64,000 nt of DNA, from NCBI GenBank assembly GCA_964646625.1, contig CAZYHC010000011.1:1-64000 (forward strand). The letters are read 5' to 3'. The notes below the pieces were generated by a model. That model was not told the origin of the DNA, ran no database searches, and saw nothing but the letters and a program-made list of their open reading frames with translations. Below are positions 41,562-50,063 of the stretch, piece by piece. The position numbers and the translations under genes were made by a program. The stretch's first letter is position 1; the number at the start of each line of letters is the position of its first letter. Source of the DNA: DAOULT01 sp964646625 (GTDB lineage Bacteria > Chloroflexota > Anaerolineae > CAZYHC01).

Positions 41562-42962
41562 ATGAACGAGCGTTTGCAACAATTCGCCACCAGTTTTGTG
41601 GAAAGCACCCGTGATTACGTCTTCATCCGCCCGGAGGATAATTTGATCATCCTGCGGCCCAACCGGGTGCATTACCTGAACGAGACGGCCACCGTGATGC
41701 TCAAGCGGCTGTACGACGAGCGCCCCCTGGACGTAAACAGAATCGTGACCGAACTGGCCGCACGTTACGGCGTGCCCCCGGAACGCATCGCGGAGGACAT
41801 GGATAAGCTGCTCAGAAGCCTCTCGTTCCTGCTCCAGGACGACCAGGAGAGGGAAGGCTGCGCTCCGGCTTTGCGCCGCACTCCCTTCGGCAGTCATGAG
41901 CGCAAATATCCCGTCCTGTCCGAGATCGCCATGACCTACCGCTGCCAGAACCGTTGCTACTTCTGCTACGCCAGTTCGCCGGACCGAGGCCGCCAGGTGC
42001 CGGAGATGAGCACCGATGAGGTCAAGGTGGTCATCGATAAAATCGTGGATCAGGCACGCGTGCCCACCGTGTCTTTCACCGGCGGCGAGCCTACCCTGCG
42101 CCCCGACCTGCCGGAACTAATCGAGCACGCCAAAGGCAGGAACATGCGCGTCAACCTGATCTCAAACGGCATCCGCGGCGCCGACGAGGGCTACGTGGCC
42201 CGTCTGGCCGAGGCCGGGCTGGACTCAGCCCAGATCAGCCTGGAGGCCGGGGAGGCCCAGGTGCACGACGCCGTGGTGAATCACCAGGGCGCCTTCGAGA
42301 AGACGGTGCAGGGCGTCCGCAACCTCAAGGCGGCGGGCATCCACACCCACACCAACACCACCGTCAACCGTCTAAACCGCCAGGCTCTCCCGGCCCTCAT
42401 CGACTTTTTGGCCGGGATGGGCCAGGAATATCTGTCCATGAACATGGTCATCCGCACCGGCGGGGCGGTAGGCGTGCCTGACATCGGCTACGACGAGATA
42501 GGGGCACTGATCCCGGCCCTTAAGGAGCGGGCCAACCAACGAGGGATGCGCTTTGTCTGGTACTCGCCGCTGCCCTATTGTCTTTTCAACCCTGTGCAGC
42601 ACGGCCTGGGTTCGCAGTCCTGCTCGGCGGCTGATGGGCTGTTGTCCATCGCCCCCGATGGCGCGGTGCTGCCCTGTTCCAGCTTCGAGGAGGGGGTGGG
42701 CAATCTGCTTAAAGAGGATTTCGCCCTCATCTGGGAGCGGCGTGCCGCCCGCTATTGGCGCAACAAGGAGTTTTTGCCGCCGGGGTGCGCGAGCTGTGAC
42801 CTGGCGGCTATATGTTGCGGGGCCTGTCCCCTCTACTGGGACGAGCAGGGCGCCTTTGCCGAAATCGCCTCCCACCTGGCCCCCACCGGGGCCTGGGAAC
42901 GGTTGGCCTGGCGCATCAAGCGGCGCTACCTGGGACGGGTGAAGGGCGTGGGCATCGGCTAA
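41562..42962 (+). CDS. Radical SAM/SPASM enzyme with N-terminal PqqD-like domain, candidate peptide maturase
   Basis: This 466-residue protein has an N-terminal PqqD-like winged helix (residues about 18-95: VHYLNETATVMLKRLYDERP, ELAARYGVPPERIAEDMDKL), the type of RiPP recognition element that binds leader peptides. The radical SAM core has C128-x3-C132-x2-C135 (CQNRCYFC), the GGEP motif in SFTGGEPTLRPDL and NLISNG. A C-terminal SPASM region has further cysteines (QSCSAADGLLSIAPDGAVLPC, CASCDLAAICCGACP). Such enzymes make carbon-sulfur, carbon-carbon or ether links in peptides. It follows the CHSA-tail genes and the propeller by 30 nt, so the tails are the most likely substrate. Confidence 0.85.
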   Translation: MNERLQQFATSFVESTRDYVFIRPEDNLIILRPNRVHYLNETATVMLKRLYDERPLDVNRIVTELAARYGVPPERIAEDMDKLLRSLSFLLQDDQEREGCAPALRRTPFGSHERKYPVLSEIAMTYRCQNRCYFCYASSPDRGRQVPEMSTDEVKVVIDKIVDQARVPTVSFTGGEPTLRPDLPELIEHAKGRNMRVNLISNGIRGADEGYVARLAEAGLDSAQISLEAGEAQVHDAVVNHQGAFEKTVQGVRNLKAAGIHTHTNTTVNRLNRQALPALIDFLAGMGQEYLSMNMVIRTGGAVGVPDIGYDEIGALIPALKERANQRGMRFVWYSPLPYCLFNPVQHGLGSQSCSAADGLLSIAPDGAVLPCSSFEEGVGNLLKEDFALIWERRAARYWRNKEFLPPGCASCDLAAICCGACPLYWDEQGAFAEIASHLAPTGAWERLAWRIKRRYLGRVKGVGIG

Positions 42963-42995
42963 GCTGGCAGCAAGCAGCAAGTCCACCCGCTCTCT

Positions 42996-43113
42996 CCCCG
43001 TCTCGGGGACGTTCACGGTGCTCACCGCCGATGAACACCGATGAACACAGATAAAGAGATAGAACATCGGCGGTTACGGTTACCGCCCCCGGGACGGGGG
43101 CCAGAGCAATTGT
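42996..43113. repeat. MITE-like dispersed element, core-only copy 2
   Basis: The palindrome CCCCGTCTCGGGG (42996-43008) and ACCGCCCCCGGGACGGGGGC near 43082-43101, followed by AGAGCAATTGT, match the interior of the element at 59124-59263. The terminal inverted repeats are absent. A stretch between contains ACACCGATGAACACAGATA-type intergenic sequence. It separates the radical SAM gene from the coiled-coil gene. Confidence 0.6.
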
Positions 43114-43131
43114 TTGAGGAGGGAAAATAAT

Positions 43132-44334
43132 ATGGCCGTATCATTGGAGAAATTGGAGGATTTCCTGGGGGACAACATCGGGAAGATCGAGGCTATAGAG
43201 AGGGAAGTCGAGGAGATTCAGGTCGGCTTCAACAGCGCCTACCAGGATTTCAAGGACCAGCACGACGCCACCTTGAGGCGTCTGAGCGAAAAGGTGGTCG
43301 AACGCCTGGAAGCCGTGCCGGAGCTGCGGGACCAGATCGAGCAGCAGGCGGTGGAAGAACGGGAACGCATCGCCCAACGCATGACCGAGTTGCGGGAAAC
43401 GCTCATCCCCACCACCCAGACGGAGAGCGACGAGCTGCTGGCCCAGGCCCAGACTCAGATGGCTTCCATCCGCCAGCTCAACCCCCACCTGGACGAGCGC
43501 GAGGAGGGTTACAAGGCCCAACGGGCCGAACTGGAGGCCGAACTGGAACGGCTCAACGCCGAGATATCCCGTCTATCCGGTTGTCTGGGGGTGGTGGTGA
43601 ACTTTTTGGCTATCTCCCGCCTCGACCGTCAGCGTCAGCAGATCGTCGGCCAGTTGATGGTGTTGCGCAAAAACCTGCGAGAGGTGCGCGAAGAATGGCA
43701 GGAGGCCCAAGAAGATTTCACCGACCAGCAGCAGAAGCTACAGGCCCGCTGGCAGGAGGCCAGCCTGAAACTGGCCCGGCTTCGGGAAGAGTTATCTTAC
43801 CTGGAAGACGAGGGCCAGCGGGAGGCTCTGGCTATGAAGAGGGCCGCCCACCACGTCCTCGACGAGTTGAAGACCCCGGTGGCCTGCTCGGACGAGGAAC
43901 TGGGGAGCGAGATAGAAGCCATGACAAGGCTGAATATCCAGACCGACGACTATCAGGAGAGCCTGGGTAAAGCGGCGGGCCTCATGGCCCTGCTGAGCGG
44001 GGTGCGCAAAGGCATGATCAATGTGCGAGAAAGTGTGAACGCTCTTATCAAAGAGCAGCGTATGCACAGTGCCCACCTGCCAAAACTGAAGGTGGATGTG
44101 CCTTCGGGGGTAATGAGCTTTCACGAGCAATGGGACGGCCTGCGCCAGCAGGTGCGAGACGAGGCCAGACTGTCCGCCCATCCCCGGGAGTTCATCGCCC
44201 TCTTTGAGGCGGTTATGAGCGGCGAACTGAGCCAGGAAGCGATCGAGAGTATGTTCCAAAGACTGGGTGAAGCCCTGACCCGGGCCACTGCTCCCTGGGG
44301 GGGACAGGGAAGATCAAGGAGGTCAAGAAAATGA
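43132..44334 (+). CDS. Coiled-coil protein of unknown function
   Basis: This 400-residue protein is mostly alpha-helical and charged, with long coiled coils (residues about 5-135 and 150-250: RAELEAELERLNAEISRLSG, LREVREEWQEAQEDFTDQQQ). One hydrophobic stretch occurs at about 162-172 (LGVVVNFLAIS). No enzyme motif is seen. ATG 43132 has GAGGAGGG 8 nt upstream. The stop overlaps the start of the zinc-ribbon gene by four bases, so these two act together. The role is unknown. Confidence 0.75.
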   Translation: MAVSLEKLEDFLGDNIGKIEAIEREVEEIQVGFNSAYQDFKDQHDATLRRLSEKVVERLEAVPELRDQIEQQAVEERERIAQRMTELRETLIPTTQTESDELLAQAQTQMASIRQLNPHLDEREEGYKAQRAELEAELERLNAEISRLSGCLGVVVNFLAISRLDRQRQQIVGQLMVLRKNLREVREEWQEAQEDFTDQQQKLQARWQEASLKLARLREELSYLEDEGQREALAMKRAAHHVLDELKTPVACSDEELGSEIEAMTRLNIQTDDYQESLGKAAGLMALLSGVRKGMINVRESVNALIKEQRMHSAHLPKLKVDVPSGVMSFHEQWDGLRQQVRDEARLSAHPREFIALFEAVMSGELSQEAIESMFQRLGEALTRATAPWGGQGRSRRSRK

Positions 44335-44825
44335 AACAAGTGCTGATCGTCATCGCTTTTCTGGTATCCGTGCTGATGCTGGCCGTGGGCTTGCTATTTT
44401 TGTGCGCGGCGGCCAGGGAGCCTTCAAGATTGTGGCTGGCCCTGGCCCTGATCGTGATCGGCGGCGCGGTGGCGGCCTGGAGCGGCCTGACCTGGCGACG
44501 CACCAACGAGCTTCGACCTGGCCGCCTGGCCGACCGCATCACCGAACTGGTCAGACGAAACGGTCAGGCCGAGGTCACCCTGGCCCAGATCGTGGGCCAG
44601 TTGAAGGTGCCCACCGAAGCGGCCCTGGCGGCCCTGGCCTTGTTGAAGGAGCGCGGCCTGGCCCACCTCGAACGGCGCGGCGATAAAGAGGTCTATTTTT
44701 TCCCCGGCCTGGTGGAGAGCAAGGTGGTGCGCCGCTGCCCCTACTGCGGCAACCAGTATAGCGTCCGGGAGCCACTGCACAAGTGCCCAAATTGTGGCGG
44801 CGCTCTGGAGGTGGTCGAGGAATGA
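44331..44825 (+). CDS. Two-TM winged-helix protein with C-terminal zinc ribbon
   Basis: This 164-residue protein has two N-terminal membrane segments (VLIVIAFLVSVLMLAVGLLFLC, in part VSVLMLAVGLLFLCAA, and LWLALALIVIGGAVAAWSGL), a PCI/winged-helix-like middle (LVRRNGQAEVTLAQIVGQLK, EAALAALALLKERGLAHLER) and a C-terminal zinc ribbon (RRCPYCGNQYSVREPLHKCPNCGG). ATG overlaps the stop of the coiled-coil gene. A membrane-tethered regulator is inferred. Confidence 0.75.
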   Translation: MKQVLIVIAFLVSVLMLAVGLLFLCAAAREPSRLWLALALIVIGGAVAAWSGLTWRRTNELRPGRLADRITELVRRNGQAEVTLAQIVGQLKVPTEAALAALALLKERGLAHLERRGDKEVYFFPGLVESKVVRRCPYCGNQYSVREPLHKCPNCGGALEVVEE

Positions 44826-44858
44826 TAGGGGAAAAGTAATGTACCTGGAGGGGCCCAA

Positions 44859-44887
44859 TTGTAAAGCTTAGCCTTTCGTGGTAAAAT
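44859..44887 (+). promoter_or_regulatory. Promoter of Ser/Thr kinase gene
   Basis: TTGTAA (44859-44864), a 17-nt spacer and TAAAAT (44882-44887) lie about 104 nt before the kinase ATG at 44991. Confidence 0.55.
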
Positions 44888-44990
44888 ATGTGCAACCTCT
44901 ATCGAATATTGATGGCCGATGTCCCTCTCGACCGGCCTGGAGGGAGTCGGTTTTTTTCGCAACAAGGTGAGGAATAGACGGGAGAAGGCG

Positions 44991-47900
44991 ATGGACAATA
45001 GAGACGAGATTCGTTATCATTATCCCCATCCTATCGCCCTGATTTATCATCAAGCTTACAACGCCAGGGATGTTTTGGATGCCCACGATACGCAGCTCAA
45101 GCTCTTCGAGGCCACGCTTAAATATCTGGCTTCGCTGGCTATCGCGCAATATCTGCGCGATGGGATAGACGACAGGCGGGTCAATCAGACTCTCAAGGGG
45201 TTGATTCGACCTTCCCTCAACCGCTGGAATGGCTTCCTGCGCGAGATTCTGAGCTATTACAACTGGGCGGGCAGAAAAGAAGAATTGTTTATCCCGGCCC
45301 TGTACGAGGCTTACTTCGAGAAAAGGTTCGATCTGACCGCTGTGGTCGAGGCCCACAACACCATCAGGAACTTCCTTGAGGAGCGCACAGATAGCAGCAT
45401 AATGGCGCTGTCTTTGCGAGATTTCTTCGACAGGCTGGGGCACTATCGCGATAAAATCCTGGCTGAAGGAGGCCCGACCGAGGCGCACTGTGCCCGTGTG
45501 AACGAGCTCTTGTTGGCCGCCCTGGAGGAAACGCTGACCGTCCTGGATTTCCTGAAAGATCGCCGTCTGGTGTACGTGGAGGAGGTGCGGAGCGAGCAGG
45601 GAAAATACGTCCACCATATGCTTGAATTTATGGGCTGCGCTCCACCTTCCAGGCTGGAGAGACCCTATGTAGCTGAGGATGAGGAAGGCCTCAGAGCGGC
45701 GAAACAGCTCTACCTGTGTGATGAGGGCAGCGCCGTTCCTCTGCTGAGCCTGCATCCGCTGGTGGTGGCCTGGGAGGAGGATATCTTCTTCCTGAACGAG
45801 CGCGAGAGCGCCGAGGAAGAGGGCCTGGAATATCTGAGCTATCAGACGGGAGAGGTCAGGGAGATCGAGCTTTTCAAGGAAGATTTCAGGCGCACATTGG
45901 GCTCTATTCTGGGGTACCAGGTGACGTCCTCGGACCTGGACAGGGTGCGCCAGCGGGCGGTAGCCAGGGACGCGGAGAAGGCCCGTCTGTCCACGTACGA
46001 ACGGGGGCTGGCCGCGATGGAGGCTGGTGAATGGGAACAGGCGGTCGGGTTTTTCAGCCAGGTTCCACCCGATGACCCTGACTATGGGGAGGCCGTGAAC
46101 AGGCTCGAGGAGGCCCAGGCCCAACAGGCGCAGACAGAGGGCAGCCTGGTAGGCCAAATGCTGGGACGGTACCGCATTGAAGCGCCTATCGGTCGAGGCG
46201 GAATGGGCGACGTTTATAAAGCCCTCCAGCCCGAGTTGGGGCGGTACGTGGCTATCAAGGTTTTGCCCGCCGCTATCGGTCGAGACAGCACCTTCCTGGC
46301 TCGGTTCCGGCGGGAGGCCAGAGCGGTGGCTAACCTGCGCCACCCCAATATTCTGACCGTCCACGACTACGGCCAGCATGAAGGGCTCACCTACCTGGTT
46401 ACGGAGTACGTGGAAGGGGGCACCCTCAAGGAGCGGCTGGGCCAGCCCCTTGCCCTGGATATGGCGGTGAACGTCATACGCCAGGTGGGCGACGCCCTGG
46501 CCTACGCCCACAGGCAGGGGATAATCCACCGCGACATCAAACCGGCCAATATCCTGATGCTCAGGGAAGACTGGCCCCTGTTGGCTGATTTTGGGCTGGT
46601 CAAGATGGCGGGAGGCAGCATGCAGTTGACGGCCTCCGGGATGAGCCTGGGCACGCCGGCCTACATGTCGCCGGAACAGGGGCAGGGTTTGCAGGTGGAT
46701 GCTCGCAGCGACGTCTACTCTCTGGGGATCGTGCTCTACGAGATGCTGACGGGCGAAGTGCCCTTCCAGGCTGACACCCCCCTGGCGATGGTGTTGAAAC
46801 ACATGACCGAAACCTTGCCCTCGCCGCGCCACTTGAACCCCCGTTTGCCCGAAACAGTAGAACAGGTGATCTGCAAAGCTCTGGCCAAGACCCCGGCCGA
46901 CCGCTATCAAAAAATGGAAGAGATGGTCGAGGCCCTGGAGAGGGCGGTGGTGGAAGCCAAAACAGCGCCTCAGGTTCCTGCAAGGGACCAGATAGCCGTG
47001 ATGGAAACGATAGCCGTGAAGCCGGTGGGGCCCCCTATCCCGGGCGCGGAAGCCCCGCCTGGCAAAAAAATGCCTGTCTGGGCCCTGGCTGTCATTGGCG
47101 TGCTGCTATTGCTGGTTGGCGCGGTGGCTTCTGTATGGATAGCTTCGGGGGGCAAGCCCTTTGCCACCCCGACGACAGCCGTTTTAGCCGACCGCACCGT
47201 CACGGCCACGTCGGCGGCCCTGGCTACCCCGTCGGCCACCAGTCTGCCCAGTCCATCCCCCACCCCAAAACCGACGGAAACACCCCGGCCGACGAACACA
47301 CCCACCGTCACCAATACTCCAACAGATACGCCTACCAACACCCCTACCGTCACCAACACCCCTACCAACACGCCCGACGTGGGAGCTACCGAGACGGCCC
47401 TGGCCCTGGTAGTCAACGCTACCTTGACCGCCAGAGCCCCGACCTTCACCCCTGCAAGCACCGATACGGCCACCCCGACCGCTACGCCGAAAGCTGAACC
47501 CAGCTTTACCCCTGTGGTGACCGATACCCCAACGGCCACCCCCACCGAGACGCCCTGGCCGACGGATACGCCCGACCTCCAGGCCACCAGGCAGGCTGTG
47601 GCCCTGGAACTGTACGCCACCTTGACTGCCGAGGCTCCGACCTTCACGCCCACCCCCACCGAAACGCCGACCGAGACCCCTACCCTGACGCCCATCCCCA
47701 CCGACACGCCCACCGACACCCCCACCCCGACGGACACACCGGACCTCATAGCTACTCAGGAGGCGGCTATTGCCGCCACTTTGACGGTGGAAGCGGCCAT
47801 TCAAGCGGCCATTGCCGCCACTCAAACGTCCGTGGCCGCTACCGTGACTGCCCAGGCTCCCACTCACACCCCCACGGCCACCGATACGCCTATCCCCACC

Positions 47901-48728
47901 GACACGCCCACGGACACCCCCACCCCGACGCCGACCGATACCCCTACGGTGACGCCCACCCCGACGGACACGCCTGACTTCATAGCTACTCAGGAGGCAG
48001 CCATGGTTTCCATTAAAACAGCCATCGCCGCCACTCAAACGTCCGTGGCCGCTACTATGACCGCCCAGGCTCCCACTTACACCCCAAAGGCCACCGATAC
48101 GCCTACCCCAACGGACACCCCTACGGTAGAAGAGGTCGTCCTGGCTGCCACTGATACCCCGACGCCAACAGAAACGTTCAGCCCAACGGACACCCCTACG
48201 GTAGAAGTGGTCGTCCTGGTTGCCACCGCTACCCCCACGCCGACGGAAACGCTCAGCCCAACGGACACCCCTACGGTAGAAGTGGTCGTCCTGGCTGCCA
48301 CCGATACCCCCACGCCGACGGAAACGCCCGCTCCTTCCCCGCTCCCTGAGAGCGGAGGGGTGCCGCAGGCAGTGGAGCCGGAGGACGGCCATCGCTTCAG
48401 CGGAGCTGCCATCGTCCTGAAATGGAGCTATGGCCGTGAACTGGCGCCCAACGAATATTTTGACATCAGGATCAAGCCCGACGGTAGCCCCGATTCTGTG
48501 TTCGTCGATTGGACCAGGGAGCTCGAATATGAGCTATCCCAGGCCAGGTGGACGACCTGGGAGCCGGGCCCCTACACCTGGAGTATCGGCATCATCAGGG
48601 GCCACTACGAAGGCGACCAGAAAGTATTTGAGGGAGACACAGGCCTGGCCAGCGTGCCCCGTCTGCTCCATTGGGAAGCGGGCGGCGGCGGTGGTGAGGG
48701 CGGCGGCGGTGGTGGGCCGGTTCGATAA
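44991..48728 (+). CDS. Membrane Ser/Thr protein kinase with Thr/Pro-rich stalk
   Basis: This 1245-residue protein has an unassigned N-terminal helical region (1-380), a eukaryotic-like kinase (about 392-655: RYRIEAPIGRGGMGDVYKAL, AIKVLPA, IIHRDIKPANILM, DFGLVKM, GTPAYMSPEQGQG), one membrane segment (MPVWALAVIGVLLLLVGAVAS), a Thr/Pro-rich stalk of about 400 residues (NTPTVTNTPTDTPTNTP) interrupted by segments like ALALVVNATLTARAPTFTP, and a C-terminal beta domain (PEDGHRFSGAAIVLKWSYGR) ending in Gly-rich sequence. The kinase phosphorylates Ser/Thr; ligands and targets are unknown. ATG 44991 has GGGAG upstream; an ATG at 44919 has no ribosome site. The FHA protein in this window is a conceivable partner. 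Confidence 0.88.
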   Translation: MDNRDEIRYHYPHPIALIYHQAYNARDVLDAHDTQLKLFEATLKYLASLAIAQYLRDGIDDRRVNQTLKGLIRPSLNRWNGFLREILSYYNWAGRKEELFIPALYEAYFEKRFDLTAVVEAHNTIRNFLEERTDSSIMALSLRDFFDRLGHYRDKILAEGGPTEAHCARVNELLLAALEETLTVLDFLKDRRLVYVEEVRSEQGKYVHHMLEFMGCAPPSRLERPYVAEDEEGLRAAKQLYLCDEGSAVPLLSLHPLVVAWEEDIFFLNERESAEEEGLEYLSYQTGEVREIELFKEDFRRTLGSILGYQVTSSDLDRVRQRAVARDAEKARLSTYERGLAAMEAGEWEQAVGFFSQVPPDDPDYGEAVNRLEEAQAQQAQTEGSLVGQMLGRYRIEAPIGRGGMGDVYKALQPELGRYVAIKVLPAAIGRDSTFLARFRREARAVANLRHPNILTVHDYGQHEGLTYLVTEYVEGGTLKERLGQPLALDMAVNVIRQVGDALAYAHRQGIIHRDIKPANILMLREDWPLLADFGLVKMAGGSMQLTASGMSLGTPAYMSPEQGQGLQVDARSDVYSLGIVLYEMLTGEVPFQADTPLAMVLKHMTETLPSPRHLNPRLPETVEQVICKALAKTPADRYQKMEEMVEALERAVVEAKTAPQVPARDQIAVMETIAVKPVGPPIPGAEAPPGKKMPVWALAVIGVLLLLVGAVASVWIASGGKPFATPTTAVLADRTVTATSAALATPSATSLPSPSPTPKPTETPRPTNTPTVTNTPTDTPTNTPTVTNTPTNTPDVGATETALALVVNATLTARAPTFTPASTDTATPTATPKAEPSFTPVVTDTPTATPTETPWPTDTPDLQATRQAVALELYATLTAEAPTFTPTPTETPTETPTLTPIPTDTPTDTPTPTDTPDLIATQEAAIAATLTVEAAIQAAIAATQTSVAATVTAQAPTHTPTATDTPIPTDTPTDTPTPTPTDTPTVTPTPTDTPDFIATQEAAMVSIKTAIAATQTSVAATMTAQAPTYTPKATDTPTPTDTPTVEEVVLAATDTPTPTETFSPTDTPTVEVVVLVATATPTPTETLSPTDTPTVEVVVLAATDTPTPTETPAPSPLPESGGVPQAVEPEDGHRFSGAAIVLKWSYGRELAPNEYFDIRIKPDGSPDSVFVDWTRELEYELSQARWTTWEPGPYTWSIGIIRGHYEGDQKVFEGDTGLASVPRLLHWEAGGGGGEGGGGGGPVR

Positions 48729-48770
48729 ACGATCCTCGATCTCAAGCATGTTGTACAATACACCACATCC

Positions 48771-48788
48771 AGTGCGCTTGAGCGCACT
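48771..48788 (+). terminator. Terminator-like hairpin after kinase gene
   Basis: AGTGCGCT (48771-48778) and AGCGCACT (48781-48788) form an 8-bp stem with a short loop, followed by TTAGTT. It stands about 42 nt after the kinase stop. Confidence 0.5.
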
Positions 48789-48798
48789 TTAGTTATCA

Positions 48799-48821
48799 GG
48801 CTGGCAATCAAATTGCCAGCC
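48799..48821. repeat. Perfect inverted repeat upstream of XdhC gene
   Basis: GGCTGGCAAT (48799-48808) and ATTGCCAGCC (48812-48821) form a perfect 10-bp stem with a 3-nt loop, just before the ribosome site of the XdhC-family gene. It could be an operator or part of the preceding terminator. Confidence 0.5.
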
Positions 48822-48838
48822 CGGAGAGGAGTGACGGG

Positions 48839-49930
48839 TTGGGAAATATCTACCGCAAACTGGTCGAGTTCACGGAGCGCGGGGAGAACGTAGCCTTAGC
48901 CACCGTGATCCGCACCAGGGGCTCGGTGCCCCGTGAGGTAGGGGCCAGGATGATCGTCCATCCCCAGGGTCAGCATGTGGGCACTGTGGGCGGGGGCTGT
49001 GGCGAGGCGGAGGTGATACGCGCCGCGCTGGACGTGATAGCTACGGGAGAGCCTCGTGTGGTCCGGGCGGACCTGGCCGGGGAGATTTCCATGGAAAGCC
49101 AGGGCGTCTGTGGAGGCACGATGGACATTTTCGTGGAGACCTGGCCCCCTCCTGGCTGTCAGGAGTTGGTAAAGTGGCTGCTCCAGTCGGTAGAGGAGCG
49201 CAAATCGATGGCCCTGCTTACCGTCGTGTCGGCCCCAGGCGGGGAAGCGGGCTGCCTCGCAAACAAGGCCCTGATCTGGCTCGATGGGAAGCCTGTGAGC
49301 AACCTGGGTCTGGGTCAGATGGAGCCCACCATCCTGGAGGATGCGCGGCTGGCTCTGGAAGAGGGGGAGTGTCGTCTGCTCGAATACGAGATAGCGGGCC
49401 AGGAAGTAGAAGTCTTCGTCGAAGTGCACCGCCCCCCGCCCACCCTGCTCATCGTGGGAGCCGGACACATCGCCCTTCCGCTGGTCCAGATGGGCAAACT
49501 GCTCGATTTCGAGGTGGTGGTCCTCGACGATCGGGCCAGCATGGCTAACAAGGAGCGTTTTCCGCAGGCCGATCGGGTTATCGCCGCCGATTTCGAGGCC
49601 ACCCTGCGCCATTTTCCCATAGATGAGGGCACCTACGTGGTGCTCATCACCAGGGGGCACCAGCACGACGTGACCTGTCTGTTGGAAATTATCGACTCGC
49701 CAGCGGCCTACATCGGCATGATCGGCAGTCGTCGGCGGGTGGCGGCTGTTTTCCAACTCCTGGAAGAAGAGCAGGGGCTCTCTCGGCAAAAATTAGGGCG
49801 GGTCTACGCCCCCATCGGCCTGGACATCGGGGCGCAGACGCCGGCCGAGATCGCGGTCTCCATTATCGCTGAGGTGGTGAAGATTCTGCGCCAGGGGGCG
49901 GCACCTTCCATATCCGATTACAGGCGGTGA
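48839..49930 (+). CDS. XdhC/CoxI-family molybdenum cofactor insertion protein
   Basis: This 363-residue protein has an N-terminal XdhC_CoxI domain (ALATVIRTRGSVPREVGARM, GTVGGGCGEAEVIRAA) and a C-terminal Rossmann domain (LLIVGAGHIALPLVQMGKLL, YIGMIGSRRRVAAVFQLLEE, YAPIGLDIGAQTPAEIAVSI). XdhC binds Mo cofactor and inserts it into xanthine dehydrogenase-type hydroxylases. No such oxidase is adjacent, although moeA and mobB lie at the other end of the window. TTG 48839 is the start, with GAGAGGAG 7 nt upstream. Confidence 0.9.
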   Translation: MGNIYRKLVEFTERGENVALATVIRTRGSVPREVGARMIVHPQGQHVGTVGGGCGEAEVIRAALDVIATGEPRVVRADLAGEISMESQGVCGGTMDIFVETWPPPGCQELVKWLLQSVEERKSMALLTVVSAPGGEAGCLANKALIWLDGKPVSNLGLGQMEPTILEDARLALEEGECRLLEYEIAGQEVEVFVEVHRPPPTLLIVGAGHIALPLVQMGKLLDFEVVVLDDRASMANKERFPQADRVIAADFEATLRHFPIDEGTYVVLITRGHQHDVTCLLEIIDSPAAYIGMIGSRRRVAAVFQLLEEEQGLSRQKLGRVYAPIGLDIGAQTPAEIAVSIIAEVVKILRQGAAPSISDYRR

Positions 49931-49955
49931 TCGCTTCTCTGTTACCGGTAAAGGC

Positions 49956-50056
49956 AGGGGCCTGGCACTAACTTGAAACCGGAGTGTGCGAATCGAGCGC
50001 TTGTAGTAACGACTTAAGTCGTCACTACAAGGTCGCTTTGGAAGCGCCAGGCCCCT
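49956..50056. repeat. Nested palindromic repeat between XdhC and RluD genes
   Basis: The outer arms AGGGGCCTGGC (49956-49966) and GCCAGGCCCCT (50046-50056) are perfect. Inside, TTGTAGTAACGACTT (50001-50015) and AAGTCGTCACTACAA (50016-50030) form a 15-bp stem with one mismatch. The outer GCCTGGCAC resembles the dispersed AGGTGCCTGGCAC family. Confidence 0.75.
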
Positions 50057-50063
50057 TTACCTT

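Noticed and set aside
39069..41897. A 942-codon open frame on the minus strand opposite the propeller gene
   Set aside because: It is a mirror of repetitive GC-rich coding DNA. The plus strand has clear domains, a signal segment and a ribosome site.
44868..46910. A 680-codon minus-strand frame opposite the kinase N-terminus
   Set aside because: It overlaps clear kinase motifs on the plus strand and has no recognisable domains.
47270..48340. Short repeats as a possible CRISPR or satellite
   Set aside because: They encode the Thr/Pro-rich stalk of the kinase in one frame.
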